64,000 nt of DNA from assembly GCF_963678635.1 (NCBI RefSeq), contig NC_087069.1:4354166-4418165 (forward strand). Reading direction: 5' to 3'. A program made the translations under genes and the position numbers. The DNA is from Symsagittifera roscoffensis. Its lineage: Eukaryota; Xenacoelomorpha; Acoela; Convolutidae. The notes under the pieces are model-generated. The model saw only the letters and a list, made by a program, of their open reading frames with translations, had not been told where the DNA came from and ran no database searches. Below, one piece after another: positions 37,266 through 47,890 of the stretch. Position 1 is the first letter of the stretch. Each line of letters opens with the position of its first letter.

Positions 37266-37841
37266 CATTACGCGGCAAAACTGTGCAATGGATAAGCGCA
37301 CAATGTTGTGCCTGTATGTTCCTGGACTCCAGATACAAGTCTTAGAACATGTTTCAAAATGTAAGTGGATCCCACTTATAAATTTTTAGTGGATTCCGAG
37401 TACAAATAACTGTAACGTAAAATCTGTCGGCATATTGATTTTGTTGCGGATTCCGCAACGAGCAAATATAAGTATTTGTTTTCGATTCCGTAAATGTAAT
37501 TGGATTCCACAAATTTATGCGGATTCCGTTTACAATTTGCGGATTCCACTTAGTTGCGGAATCCGCGACAGCTTAATTTTACTAACCTCATATAAAATTA
37601 TTTGTTCATGGATTCCACAAAATTGTTCCAGATTCCACACATTTTGTTGCGGATTTCCCAAAATTGTCTATTTTAGAGCAATTTTGAGCAAAACAGTGTT
37701 TTAACTATTTGTCCGTAGAATCCAAAACAGCAGAGAAGATCAGAGAAAAATAGCAATTTTGCAGATTCCGGGACAAATCTGATTTTTTCTGTTGCGGAAT
37801 CTGCTTACAATTCACAAAATGCACAGTTTGGCCTTGTAATG
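37266..37841. mobile_element. TIR element, family A (576 bp)
   Basis: The ends are CATTACGCGGCAAAACTGTG and its inverse CAGTTTGGCCTTGTAATG. The inside has GCGGATTCC/GGAATCCGC repeats as in 13230-14396 but in the opposite orientation. Comparison with the uninterrupted relative at 38700-38720 suggests a 2-bp (AG) target duplication. Confidence 0.75.
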
Positions 37842-38059
37842 AGATGCCATCGATGAATACACAGAAAAATAAGAAAATGACAACTAACAGAGATACTTTT
37901 GTTTATAAGTAATTGTATATGCCACACTCCCTGAACTATCAAATCTCTAAAGTCTATCTTACCTCACTAAATCTAACACTTTTCAGTTAATCTACACTTT
38001 CACAGACGTTCTAGATATATAAAAAATTCTCATTTTTTTATGAGAGAATAATTGAAAAA

Positions 38060-38800
38060 TTACATGGCTTAAAATCTTCTGTTGCGTTGCGCCTTTTTTC
38101 AAACAAATTTAACAATTAACTGAAACTTTTTGCTGAGATAAACTTTGAAGTTTCCATTGTTGAATGAAGTCAGTCGAATCTGTTCGGAATTTCAATCATA
38201 TAGTTGCTTCTCGGATAATATGTATTGAAAGAAGCAACTGCACTGACCTATTCGGCCGTAAATAGATAGCTTCACATATCTATATGAAGTTGCTCTATGA
38301 GACAACAACACAGTCTCATCTTATCTAGTGCGGCCACTAGCAGCGAGTGAAAATAAAAAAGAGCAGCTAATTAAACTATTAAATCAATATCAACATCCCT
38401 TACTCCAAAAAAAAGTTTTCATACTATCATAATCACGCTACCTATTTACGTTGTTAACGTAAGACCTACAAAAATTGGATCCACGCCACAAAAATGATCA
38501 AAATCCCAACATCAAAAAAAAGTATGCTGTAACTTTGCTAATCTATTGAAGATTTTGGAAATCTTATTTAATTGCCTCACATCAGTCATACAGCTACCTC
38601 TAACAGTATACTTTTTTTCTAGAGCCAAATTATCAAAATTATTGAAAAAGCACTCAACATTAAAATCCAACACAATAGTATTAGCAATGAATATCGCAAT
38701 CATTGATAGAATCAAGATATTAACGACCACTACACTGACAACGAAGTACATAACAACAAACAGAGATATTTTGCTCATAAGTAAATATGTGTTCCACTTA
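38060..38800 (+). repeat. Old LTR plus leader fragment, second relative
   Basis: Parallel to 36690-37265 plus 37842-37925, with the same landmarks (TATTCGGCCGTAAATAG, CTCTATGAGACAAC, CTCATCTTATCTAGTGCGGCC). This gives the empty-site version of the family A insertion. It is itself ended by a family B insertion at 38801. Confidence 0.65.
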
Positions 38801-39734
38801 CCCGGGTTGACAAAAAATGCTTGTCATACAATTTTTATATATAAAAAAAATGCTTACCATACTCTTTCATACAGTTTCATAGAGTAAAAGTGTATGTATG
38901 AGAATAGCAAAATAAGCATTTTTTCAATACTATGAAATTGTATGATAAGCATTTTTCTCATAAATGAAAATTCAAAAAATTTTGGTTTCGAAATTTCGTG
39001 TTTCAACCGAAACACTAACCAAGGAATTTTTGTCATGAGAAAACCCAGAGTATGACTGTCATTTACCACGCAAATAAATTGCATTTGGTAGTTTAAGCCA
39101 TAAAAAATATTTTTAACATTTTCAAATGGAAATATATACCAAAAAAGTAACTTTTTGAATATGGCTGGATAACTTTTAGCTTGAAAATTATGATGGTTGA
39201 GAAAAAAAGCCTGTTTTTATCTTAGCAAATGAAATAAAAGATAATAATCGTGTTTTTAAAAAATAAAACATTTTCATGTAATTTTTGGGTTTTTTGGGTG
39301 AGAAACTCATCCTGGACCACGTTATAAACACAAAAATGTCAAATTTTGCATGCACAATTTTTTTTCGTTAAAAATTATATTTTAGAACAATGCAAATTTG
39401 CAGCCAAAAAAGGGATAAAAAGTTTTTTACCTCAAATTTTTATTTTTATTTATGAAAAAAATGCATATCATACAATTTTCATATATGAAAACTTTATGAT
39501 CTGACCAAAGTTAAATTTGTTTTTGATTGTCAATATGCCCTGTATCATAGATATACTTGTTTAAATCTATTTAAAGTTACCCAGACACGTTTTTTGATGA
39601 TTTTTGTTTTTTCTATGACGAAGTGACTATTTTATATTTTTCATACATGATAATTGTATGATAAGCACTTTTCCATAGACTTCAAATATGAAACTGTATG
39701 ACAAGCATTTTTATTCTATGGACGTCAACCCGGG
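38801..39734. mobile_element. TIR element, family B (934 bp), TA target
   Basis: It starts CCCGGGTTGAC and ends GTCAACCCGGG, with TA on both sides (38799-38800 and 39735-39736). The subterminal parts carry repeated TTGTATGATAAGCATTTTT units in both directions. There is no transposase frame. The TA duplication fits Tc1/mariner-like mobilisation. A related longer copy is at 60829-62155. Confidence 0.8.
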
Positions 39735-39879
39735 TATCCGCATCATTGTGAACCAATCATTTTCCATAACTAACTTATTTGTTTTTTTTTTGGACCAGTC
39801 AGACCAGACACCTACGAATTTTAAAAAATGAATTCAAATTAATCGTTTTTAACAGTTTTTGATCGAATCATTTGAGACC

Positions 39880-40035
39880 TAGGACAATACGAACAATACT
39901 TGGATCAAAATTAGACTAAAAAGTTTTTCGAAAATCCGGCAGAGAAATATAAGCATGACAATCAGTCTGTTTGCTCTATCTGAATTTACTCTGCCAGATA
40001 ACGAAGCAGTTCCATATCATTACACGCACGTTGCT
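39880..40035 (+). repeat. Third old LTR relative (fragment)
   Basis: ATTAGACTAAAAAG, then TCCGGCAGAGAAATA, CTCTATCTGAATTTACTCTG and TTGCTCTGGG follow the order of the LTR right third and primer region of the large element, at low identity. Confidence 0.5.
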
Positions 40036-40039
40036 CTGG

Positions 40040-41206
40040 GTTTTGTCAACAAGATGGTTAAAAGTATATAGAAGTTCAAGTTTTGGTTTGGCTCGAAATT
40101 TTTGCTAACTTGCTGTAAAGATTTTATAGCCGTTTTTAATAAGATTTCAAAAATTGAATTGGAGACTTGTAGCTTGTAAATTCAAAAAAGGCAATATCTA
40201 GCAAACTAGTATAGAAAAGTTGAATGTCTACAAACAGTCTAAAACGTGCTGTGTCATTGCCACCCAAAAAATAAGCTAAATGCCGCCCAAAAAATGGCTA
40301 AAAATCCTGAGTTAAATGAACAGCGTATCGTCACCTACACTTGAAGTAATTTGTTTCAATAGAGTAAAAACTGCCCTAGGTTGATTTCGTTAATTGAACT
40401 TGTGGGACAAAACGGCTCTCTTACCAAATCCGAGAACCTGGCTTAGGAGAAAACAATTTCAAAGGATTCGTTTTACAGATTAAAATGCTAAGTTGTACAT
40501 ACAATGTTATAGTATTTTTTGATATGGTACGAACTGCGGTTGACTAAATGGAAAAATAAGCCTTTTTTCAATTCAAGTTTCCCGCAGCCATAAAAAAATA
40601 TGCTCCCACCGCTTGTGTCCATTACTTCCATTATTGCTCTATAGACAACTGAATTTGTAAATTTTCATGCTCGAATTTTTTTTGTTCCGATTTTCAAAGA
40701 AAATAAGAGAATATTAGGTCAGGGTAGTCTTTTTCTATTCATTAACCCATTTAGATCTTTTGACTAAACCGACTGAAAAGCTTCAATGCCTTTCGCTCAT
40801 CATGATTCAATCAAAATATTTCATGCGCGCCCATTTTTAGTTACGCTTCATGTTGGTTTCAAGTGTGCCAATTTGCTCCGAGTTCCCATTTTTCTATTAA
40901 TTAGTAGCGTAGGCGGTACAAAAAAAGTACAATTGATTTAGGAAAGCTATGCAATCCTTTTAACGCGTAACTAGAAGACGATTTTTTTTTAACTTACATA
41001 GCGATTGTGAGAAAGATACCTAGGTCTAGTCATCTGGCAAGAATCTTGAAGATTTATCAAAGATAGAAAATAACTTTTACAAACATTTACGTGTTTGATA
41101 AAATCTTTGTTTTTTGACATCAAGATTTTACGAGTTTTCTTAATGACCTTCACCGGTCTTTAAAGTTCGTGATTCAATTTTTGCCGAGCCTAAAAGATTT
41201 TTCTGC
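40040..41206. other. Intergenic flank of the large element
   Basis: No gene seen. AT-rich. Confidence 0.5.
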
Positions 41207-41210
41207 AAAG

Positions 41211-41620
41211 TGGAACCTGATCTAAACTATATTTTATGATTGGATAAATTAGATATTTTACCACTGTAAAGTATTTAATATTAACCAATCATGATCCATC
41301 TAACTAACAACCCACTTATTTGTAAGTGCTGAAATTACTTGTAATTTCAGCACCAGAGAGATTTGAATTTAACTTAGGAAATAGTTGCCTCTCCAAGAGA
41401 ACTTCAGCAGCCGCAATAAACCAGTATACCCTAGATCTATTGAGCCTAGCAGAGACTAGTTAAACAACCTGAGACTAGATAGTATAAGAGTAAGATTAGG
41501 ATCGGTATTAGACTAAGAAGTTGCACGAATCTATCCGGCCGAAAATAAGATAGCGTGACGAGCAGACGGTGCACCCTATCCGAAATTACTCTATGAGTTA
41601 ACCACATCGGTTCTAACTCA
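41211..41620 (+). repeat. 5' LTR (410 bp)
   Basis: It starts TGGAACCTGATC and ends TCTAACTCA (TG..CA). It matches 59699-60111 with about six substitutions and one 3-bp indel near 41438. An AATAAA lies at 41415-41420. The CCGGCCGAAA motif in the right third is conserved in every relative in the window. Confidence 0.93.
41415..41420 (+). promoter_or_regulatory. AATAAA in the LTR (polyadenylation signal candidate)
   Basis: AATAAA in GCCGCAATAAACC. The same hexamer is in the 3' LTR at 59903-59908, where it could direct transcript 3' ends. The position in the middle of the LTR suits an R region downstream. Confidence 0.45.
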
Positions 41621-41622
41621 TC

Positions 41623-41640
41623 TGGTGCGACCATAAGTCT
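41623..41640 (+). other. Primer binding site candidate
   Basis: TGGTGCGACCATAAG starts 2 nt after the LTR. TGG is complementary to a tRNA CCA end. Relatives have TGGTGAGACC (second copy) and TGGTGCGGCC (36.95 kb). I cannot name the tRNA from memory with certainty. Confidence 0.55.
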
Positions 41641-41707
41641 TGAACAAGACCTTAATAGCTTAGAATTAACCAAAAATAGATTAGAATTTAGACAAAACAT
41701 TATCAAA

Positions 41708-41941
41708 ATGTTATACGACGATAATTTAATCGAAATGTCTCTACGACTCAATAGATCAGAGCCAATATTCCGAACGATAACAGAAATACCCGGAATTGTA
41801 AGAAGACCTCGAACCAGAGACGACATACGACAAAGTAGAAACTTACCATATAGTTATATGATAGTACGGCAAAAGCCAACACAAACTTTTATATTTAGAA
41901 ATTTATTAGCAATGAATTTAGATTTTCATTTGCAAACATAA
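41708..41941 (+). CDS. Leader ORF, 77 codons
   Basis: The first ATG-led frame after the LTR. The protein begins MLYDDNLIEMSLRLN, has an Arg-rich RRPRTRDD stretch and ends DFHLQT. It is predicted soluble and basic. Its counterpart at 1399-1632 has the same length and about 69 percent identity counted by eye. No family is recognised. It might be an accessory protein or an upstream ORF that regulates translation of gag; same-length conservation favours a protein. Confidence 0.6.
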   Translation: MLYDDNLIEMSLRLNRSEPIFRTITEIPGIVRRPRTRDDIRQSRNLPYSYMIVRQKPTQTFIFRNLLAMNLDFHLQT

Positions 41942-43302
41942 AATCTTGAAGTCAATCTTCATGATCATTTCAGGCGCTAAACAAAATTATTAATATACAA
42001 TAACAATTGATAAAAAGATCTCAGATCGTTTTCCTAAATTCTGCAGTATTATATAAAACATGTTTGGAAAATATTTATTGAAAATCAAAACAAAAATTAG
42101 TAGCATGACAATAAATTGTTAGTAACCATAAAATCATCTGTTGTCCCAGCTTCATCACCTAAACATAACAGCAATCATGAGCTCACTAATATCTTTAAAA
42201 AACTAAATCTTTTTCTTAAACAAATTTAAACCATTTTAAACTTAAATTCACTCAATTTTAAAATCAGATCATCAAGGCTTTTCCTTGGATCTTAATTAAT
42301 TTTCTATTTCACTAAATTTAAAACTTGATCATCAAGGCCTATCCTTGGATCAAAAAGAACAATTTTCTTAGTAAGTGTCTAACGACCTCAAACGTCGATT
42401 CACTATCCAACCCTTCCAAAAACCCAAGACTAATAGAAATTTTTCAACAAAAAACTAACCATTCAAATTAGGATAAACAGTGAAGAACTTCGGTTATTCA
42501 TCCTTCACTTGAACCCTCCTCTTACCAGACCCAGGATAAATCTAAGACTTAGTAAGTTTAAAATAGTATCCAACGAACTACTCGCGTTCTAATTATACCT
42601 GAACCTTGTGGATCGATCTACTATTCTCCAACCCTTGAACACAATCACTACCCCTAAGTAAGATTAAATAAGTTAACACCTTAGCTTATACTAGCCATGA
42701 GAAAGTAAAAAATCATTCTTCGGAATCGATATACTTTTCTCTCCAACCCTGAACAAATAGACCCAGGTTAAGCTAACCAAAAAATTGTAAGGACTAACAG
42801 TTTAAGTTTAAGAAAGTAGACGTCATCTAACAACTTTTTGCATCCCTCATCCTAAAACTTATGTCATTCAAAAATCTAGGAAATAAACAAACAATCGTTT
42901 TACACAATTGTGAAATAGATAACAAAAAATACGATCTTGTAATCACACCTCATACACAAACAGTTGGATAGATTAGAACAAAACGACTAACAATAAAAAG
43001 AAAAAGAATAAACAAACAAAGACAAATCACACGAAAAAGATTTTCAAAAAATAGAAACGCATTTTCAGAATCAGAAGCCAGCAATTTAGATGAACTCTAT
43101 CAATTAAAATAATCAATTGATAAAAATTGTCCCATTCACGATCAATTATATTTTTCCGACTCAGAAACAACTTCAAATTCATCAAAAAGAGGAAAAAGAT
43201 GAATAAAAAAGCAATATAAACACAAACCAGTACACTTGTATAATTGGAATCAACCAATTAGACACATCGATAGTTATATATTAACAGTCATTAAACGAAA
43301 AA
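41942..43302 (+). other. Long untranslated leader
   Basis: About 1.36 kb between the leader ORF and gag with no long frame. It aligns, with indels, to the reverse of 40-1390. It holds the hairpin motif pair at 42267-42351. Confidence 0.7.
42267..42351 (+). repeat. Leader hairpin motif, two copies 60 nt apart
   Basis: The 25-nt units at 42267-42291 and 42327-42351 share GATCATCAAGGC and CCTTGGATC. The core AAGGCCTATCCTT can form a 5-bp stem (CAAGG/CCTTG) with a 5-nt loop. Three versions occur in the second copy. Possible RNA signal for packaging or translation; this is inference. Confidence 0.6.
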
Positions 43303-44445
43303 ATGAGCCACAGCCACACTCAAAGTGACGACAGTCCAGATGACGACGACATTTACCCCTTCCTCGTAGATGCACCCGATAATAGAGGGCAGCATGAATT
43401 TTGCAAGAAATTACTCCTAAATTTGTTTGAAGCCGGAATCAGCCCATGCAAAACAGAATTCCCAGATGTAAAAATCAAAAGACAAATTATAGAACATTAT
43501 CTGAAAGATATATGTAATTTAACACAACAATACGGAATCTACACCATAGAATTCAGCACACCAAATCCGAATCACTGCAAATATGTAATTCAAACAGACG
43601 ATCTTGACTTAGAATTTTCAAAAGTATTCTTAGAATATATTAAAAGCGTACAATATCATAACTCACAAAGAGCAAACGCCATATTTAATAACGAAGTTTT
43701 TGCAATAATATATAGTTATATTTCAAAGTTAGAAAAAACAGAAATTCCAAATATCTCACCAACTGAGACATCCAAACATACAAAGGTACGACATGAAATC
43801 ACATTCTTTTCAACTTTCCTACATATAATTAAAGAAAATTTCACTAAAGACGAAGTTTCACAACATACAAAACATGACTTACAAAAAATTTTGGCATGGT
43901 TTACAATAGATTATTTCACACATAAAATAGATTTAATTTCACAAGCAAGAAAAAATTTCAGACCTCAAAATTCAAACGTTGATACTGCCATCACAGAACA
44001 GTCAGACTACGTTTGGGACCCCGAATGGTCTCATCATGCATTTATAAACATCCCACAATCAATCTCAAGTCAAGCAATAAGTACAATATCTTATCAAAGA
44101 GATTATGTAAGAGTAGTACCATTAACCATTGATGCAACACCATTAAACTACAATACATTTTTACCTGATACGCGAAACAACAGTTTAAATTCAACCGTCA
44201 TACACAATGAAAACCTTAATGGAACTAGGAATCTTACACATCAAGATATCCAAACACCATCACATTTTATAAATGAAGAAATCGTCCAAACAACAACAAC
44301 TAAACAACAAAGCATTTCACCAATACGTTCAAATTTAACTACACCAAAAAATACACACTCTTCACTAGCACACGTAACCTTACAATCAACCGTTAAACCC
44401 TCGGTTGCTCCACAATATTCACAAATGGATTATCAAACATATTGA
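43303..44445 (+). CDS. N-terminal gag ORF (380 codons), function unknown
   Basis: It starts MSHSHTQSDDSPDDDD, an acidic head. A helical-looking domain follows at about residues 25-225 (segments such as CKKLLLNLFEAG and HDLQKILAWFTIDYF), then a Ser/Thr/Gln-rich tail. It ends with TGA at 44443, and the same frame reopens with an ATG 3 nt later, directly into gag. So it is either a separate protein with reinitiation, an N-terminal gag extension made by readthrough, or one gag frame hit by a nonsense mutation. No known domain was recognised. It occupies the place of a matrix protein. Confidence 0.7.
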   Translation: MSHSHTQSDDSPDDDDIYPFLVDAPDNRGQHEFCKKLLLNLFEAGISPCKTEFPDVKIKRQIIEHYLKDICNLTQQYGIYTIEFSTPNPNHCKYVIQTDDLDLEFSKVFLEYIKSVQYHNSQRANAIFNNEVFAIIYSYISKLEKTEIPNISPTETSKHTKVRHEITFFSTFLHIIKENFTKDEVSQHTKHDLQKILAWFTIDYFTHKIDLISQARKNFRPQNSNVDTAITEQSDYVWDPEWSHHAFINIPQSISSQAISTISYQRDYVRVVPLTIDATPLNYNTFLPDTRNNSLNSTVIHNENLNGTRNLTHQDIQTPSHFINEEIVQTTTTKQQSISPIRSNLTTPKNTHSSLAHVTLQSTVKPSVAPQYSQMDYQTY

Positions 44446-44448
44446 CCT

Positions 44449-46061
44449 ATGACAGTACCGTCAAAAACACGAAGAACGTTCACAAGAAACACTTTTGCAG
44501 AACACAATTATAATTACGCACATTCATCAAAAACAAACTATGCCCCACGAAAAAATAATAATAATCAGGTAAGATCTCGATATTGGGATAACCCCATGAC
44601 AACAACCAATTCAGTAAATTTTCAAACTAATTCACATCCTCCACAGGATCGTAGTGAAAATTACCCATTCTTTCAACAAAATAAAAATAAAAAAGCACCT
44701 CATCATACGGATTACTTAACATCTGATGATGATTATTTACAACCAGATATTTTTGCACCATATACTCAAGAATATCGCGGACAAGGAGTGCAAAAACCAT
44801 ATACATATCTCCGCAGAATTTTTCTCCACATCCAACAGATACACAAAATCAACAACCAATACAAATGCAAAACCCAACTAATACACAATCTTTTCAACCA
44901 ATTCAGCCACAAAACCCAATGATCACACACTCGTATCAACCAACTCAAATGCAAAGTGAAATACCACTCCCATATTACCTTCAACAACACGAAATAACAA
45001 AAAATCAACTTTCAAATTTTTCACAAATGCCAAATGCAGCAGAATCACTACAAATGACAATGAATCCATACCTTATGGGTGGATCATCAATAACATCAAA
45101 CAAACCATTAATGGTATTCACAGGAACAGACCCTGAATATTCTGTAGAAGATTATTTAAATGCAGTAACAGCAAATTTAATTTTAAATATAGGACCTGAA
45201 CCAATTAATACACCACTACATCAAAATTGGATACATCGACGCACAGCGTTGATACAAACAACCTTAGATGGCGCAGCCCAAAAATGGTTTTCAGTATTGC
45301 CAATAGAAATAAAATCAAATTGGAAAAGATTTACACAAGAATTTTCAAAAATGTTTGATTCCGAAAGAAATAAACAACACCAAAGAGTTTTATGTAATGA
45401 AATTCGCAGATTACCAAATGAAACCATCAAACAATTAGCAGTACGTATCGAAACACTAGTTCGAAAAGCATATTCATTAAATACACATGACTATAAAAAC
45501 ACAAAAATGACAGAAATTTTAATGATGACCTTAACACCTCAATTAAGGAAAATAGCAATAAAAAAGAGAGCATCCCATCCTTCCTCAATTCGAGAGCCCG
45601 ATTTAGATTTTCGAAAACTAGTAGACAAACTAGAGCAAGCGGAAATCACAATGAAACTTGAAGAAACAGAAAATCTGAAATTACAATATGTTAATCGAAT
45701 CGAAACAAACACCGCAAATATCAATAACATACAGGAATCAGATACAAACCTCGTTGAAAAAATTACTGAAATACTAAATATTTATGAAAAACACCCAAAC
45801 TTTAAAGGCAAACCATCTTTCAAAAAATGGTGTAATTATTGCCGACGATACGGACATAGTATTTCTGAATGTAGACAAAAACAACAGGATAACCAAAACA
45901 AACCTCAAAAATATAAAGAACCAAATAAATCATTCTATCAATATATGAAGAAAGATCAAAATCTACCAAACAAAAATGTATACAGCAACAACAGTTCAGG
46001 AAAACCACTTCCGAACAATACTAATTACACAAGGAATCAATCACCATATAACTCAACTTAA
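44449..46061 (+). pseudogene. gag: gag: capsid and nucleocapsid, frameshifted
   Basis: It begins in the frame of the preceding ORF with an Asn/Thr/Arg-rich part and shifts frame near 44815. The second frame, open to 46061, carries a Gln/Pro-rich linker, then a retrotransposon-gag capsid domain (from PLMVFTGTDPEYSVEDYL to about TLTPQLRKIA). A CCHC zinc knuckle follows at 45831-45872 (CNYCRRYGHSISEC: C-x2-C-x4-H-x4-C). A TAA stops it at 46059, although the same frame continues with gag-like sequence. Capsid plus knuckle supports particle formation and RNA binding. The N-terminal region makes this gag much longer than usual for gypsy. Confidence 0.85.
44566..44574 (+). other. Splice donor candidate inside gag
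   Basis: CAG|GTAAGA, 40 codons into the gag frame, is a near-consensus donor that could serve subgenomic transcripts such as env, as in errantiviruses. No matching acceptor can be proven. Confidence 0.35.
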
Positions 46062-46736
46062 AGAGGAAGATCACCAGAACGAAGAAATACACAGATTTCT
46101 TCACAAAATCATTATAATCGACCAAATAGTCGAAATAACTACTCCAGATCAAATTCAAATACAACACAATTTGTTTCTAGATCCAATTCCCAATCAAACA
46201 TAAGAAATAAATACGATCCAAACAATCAATCACGAAACCCATCATACAACAGAATTAGAAACTATCCAAATAATCGAAATAGAAGTTATTCGAACAATCG
46301 AAATCAGAATTACCCGAACAATCGATCAAGAAATAACTCATAGAACAGATCAAACTATCACAGATCAAACGACAATTATCAAAACAGATCACGAAATAAT
46401 TCACAAAATCGACATTCAAGTTATAATAATCGATATAGAAATTATTCTCAATCACCACATAGAAATAAAAACCATTATAATAATTCTAAACATCGCTACA
46501 GAAGTAGTACACCCAAACATCAAAGACATAATAATCAAGTACAATCAAATGAAGAAACAACATCAGACCCCCCAGGTATTGACGACACAGGAAATAACGA
46601 GCTACAACTAAATCAAATAAACTGTGGATCATCAGACACAGAAAGTGATACAGAAAACACTATCTCCATAAATATGATGGCAGTCGAAAACGACTACGAA
46701 CCTATTATATTTGAACAACCTTTTTCATCACATTGA
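46062..46736 (+). pseudogene. Asn/Arg/Ser/Tyr-rich gag tail, same frame
   Basis: The frame stays the same as capsid and protease and is broken by TAG at 46341 and TGA at 46734. The sequence is dominated by Asn, Arg, Ser and Tyr with repeats of the type Y-P-N-N-R, then an acidic Ser/Asp/Glu stretch (SSDTESDTENT) just before protease. Such composition suggests RNA binding or condensate formation; that is inference. It is about 225 codons, unusually long for a gag-protease linker. Confidence 0.65.
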
Positions 46737-46748
46737 TATGAAAATCAA

Positions 46749-47630
46749 TTGGAACTCCTTCACAATTATTATATTGAACCCATCCATACTACACAAATGG
46801 CACAAGAAACTAACGAAATTAACACTGTAAACAAACCCAATGAAAATGACAAAACAAAATGCTTGAATACAAATCACATCTACCAAAACGTACAAAAAGA
46901 ACAACCCAAAGAAAAAATTTGGACAATACCATTTCTTTTAGAAAGTCCAAGTAACAAAGAATTTCAACCACCAGATCTTGAAATTGATTTTTTAATTGAT
47001 TCAGGAGCAGAATCAAACATAATTAACATTCCCACATGGAATGAAATCAAAACATTACACCCAAAATTAACGCCTCTTGCAACCTCCAGTAAACTAGCAA
47101 CATCACAAGGATCAACATTAGTAAACTATGCAAAAGTTCAATTATTTTTTCTCCCCACAAGAACAATGGAGCAAAATAAAATTTTAAACAAGCCATTTAA
47201 ACAAATATTTCATATCACTGATATTAAACACAATATCATTGGAATAACATTTATCTCGAAATGTATACCAACAATCAACATCTTGAAAAGTAAAATAATA
47301 ATCAAAGATAAGTACACAAAAACAAAAAATACAGCTCTAACATTTTTTCAAAGATTAAACAAACAACCACCATTCTTTTCAAAATTTTATCCAATTTATT
47401 ACCAACAACGGAAACACCTGAAACCACTATCAGGAAATATATATAATTTTTTAATAAAACAAGTTCACCAATATGATAAAAATCAAAATAAACAACAACT
47501 CTCTATGTCAGACTTTGAACTCAAACCTATCCATAAGTTTTTAAAAATCACAATTTCATCCATAAAATATTTGAAAAACACGAATTCAGACATCATTTCG
47601 TTACATGTATATAACAATACACCGTATTAA
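46749..47630 (+). CDS. pro: Retroviral-type aspartic protease region
   Basis: The catalytic motif is DSGAES at 46998-47015 in the context IDFLIDSGAESNIIN. A hydrophobic NIIGITFI segment about 80 residues later is where the second conserved strand is expected. It is in the same frame as gag, so gag-pro was one frame originally. The frame ends at TAA 47628, but in-frame protein-like sequence continues to about 47855. That would have led towards RT, so the stop is probably a mutation. Confidence 0.8.
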   Translation: MELLHNYYIEPIHTTQMAQETNEINTVNKPNENDKTKCLNTNHIYQNVQKEQPKEKIWTIPFLLESPSNKEFQPPDLEIDFLIDSGAESNIINIPTWNEIKTLHPKLTPLATSSKLATSQGSTLVNYAKVQLFFLPTRTMEQNKILNKPFKQIFHITDIKHNIIGITFISKCIPTINILKSKIIIKDKYTKTKNTALTFFQRLNKQPPFFSKFYPIYYQQRKHLKPLSGNIYNFLIKQVHQYDKNQNKQQLSMSDFELKPIHKFLKITISSIKYLKNTNSDIISLHVYNNTPY

Positions 47631-47890
47631 GTAACATTACCCTTAGGACTTTTAGGATATTGCGAAACAAACGCTACAATATCACCAATGCATGAAAAAG
47701 CATACCGCGTAAATAATATACTCCAATTATTAGATATTTGTCAATCCACAATTCTTAACGAAGAACTATCCATAAATAATATAATAAGTAATAAAAAAAG
47801 AAATACAGATTATTTCACAAAAAAACCCCATATTTCAAACCTACATTCAACATAAATAACTATACATAGGATCAACAGAAATTTTTAACA

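Noticed and set aside
41446-41826. 126-codon frame on the minus strand across the 5' LTR, with a related frame at 1650-1919 in the other copy
   Set aside because: It is antisense to the LTR and the leader ORF; its similarity follows from the conserved LTR sequence and the two frames differ in length and ends.
43027-43257. Minus-strand hydrophobic frame in the leader
   Set aside because: Antisense shadow of A-rich leader; not conserved in the other copy.
46255-46458. Minus-strand frames opposite the gag tail
   Set aside because: Shadows of the Asn/Arg-rich repeats.
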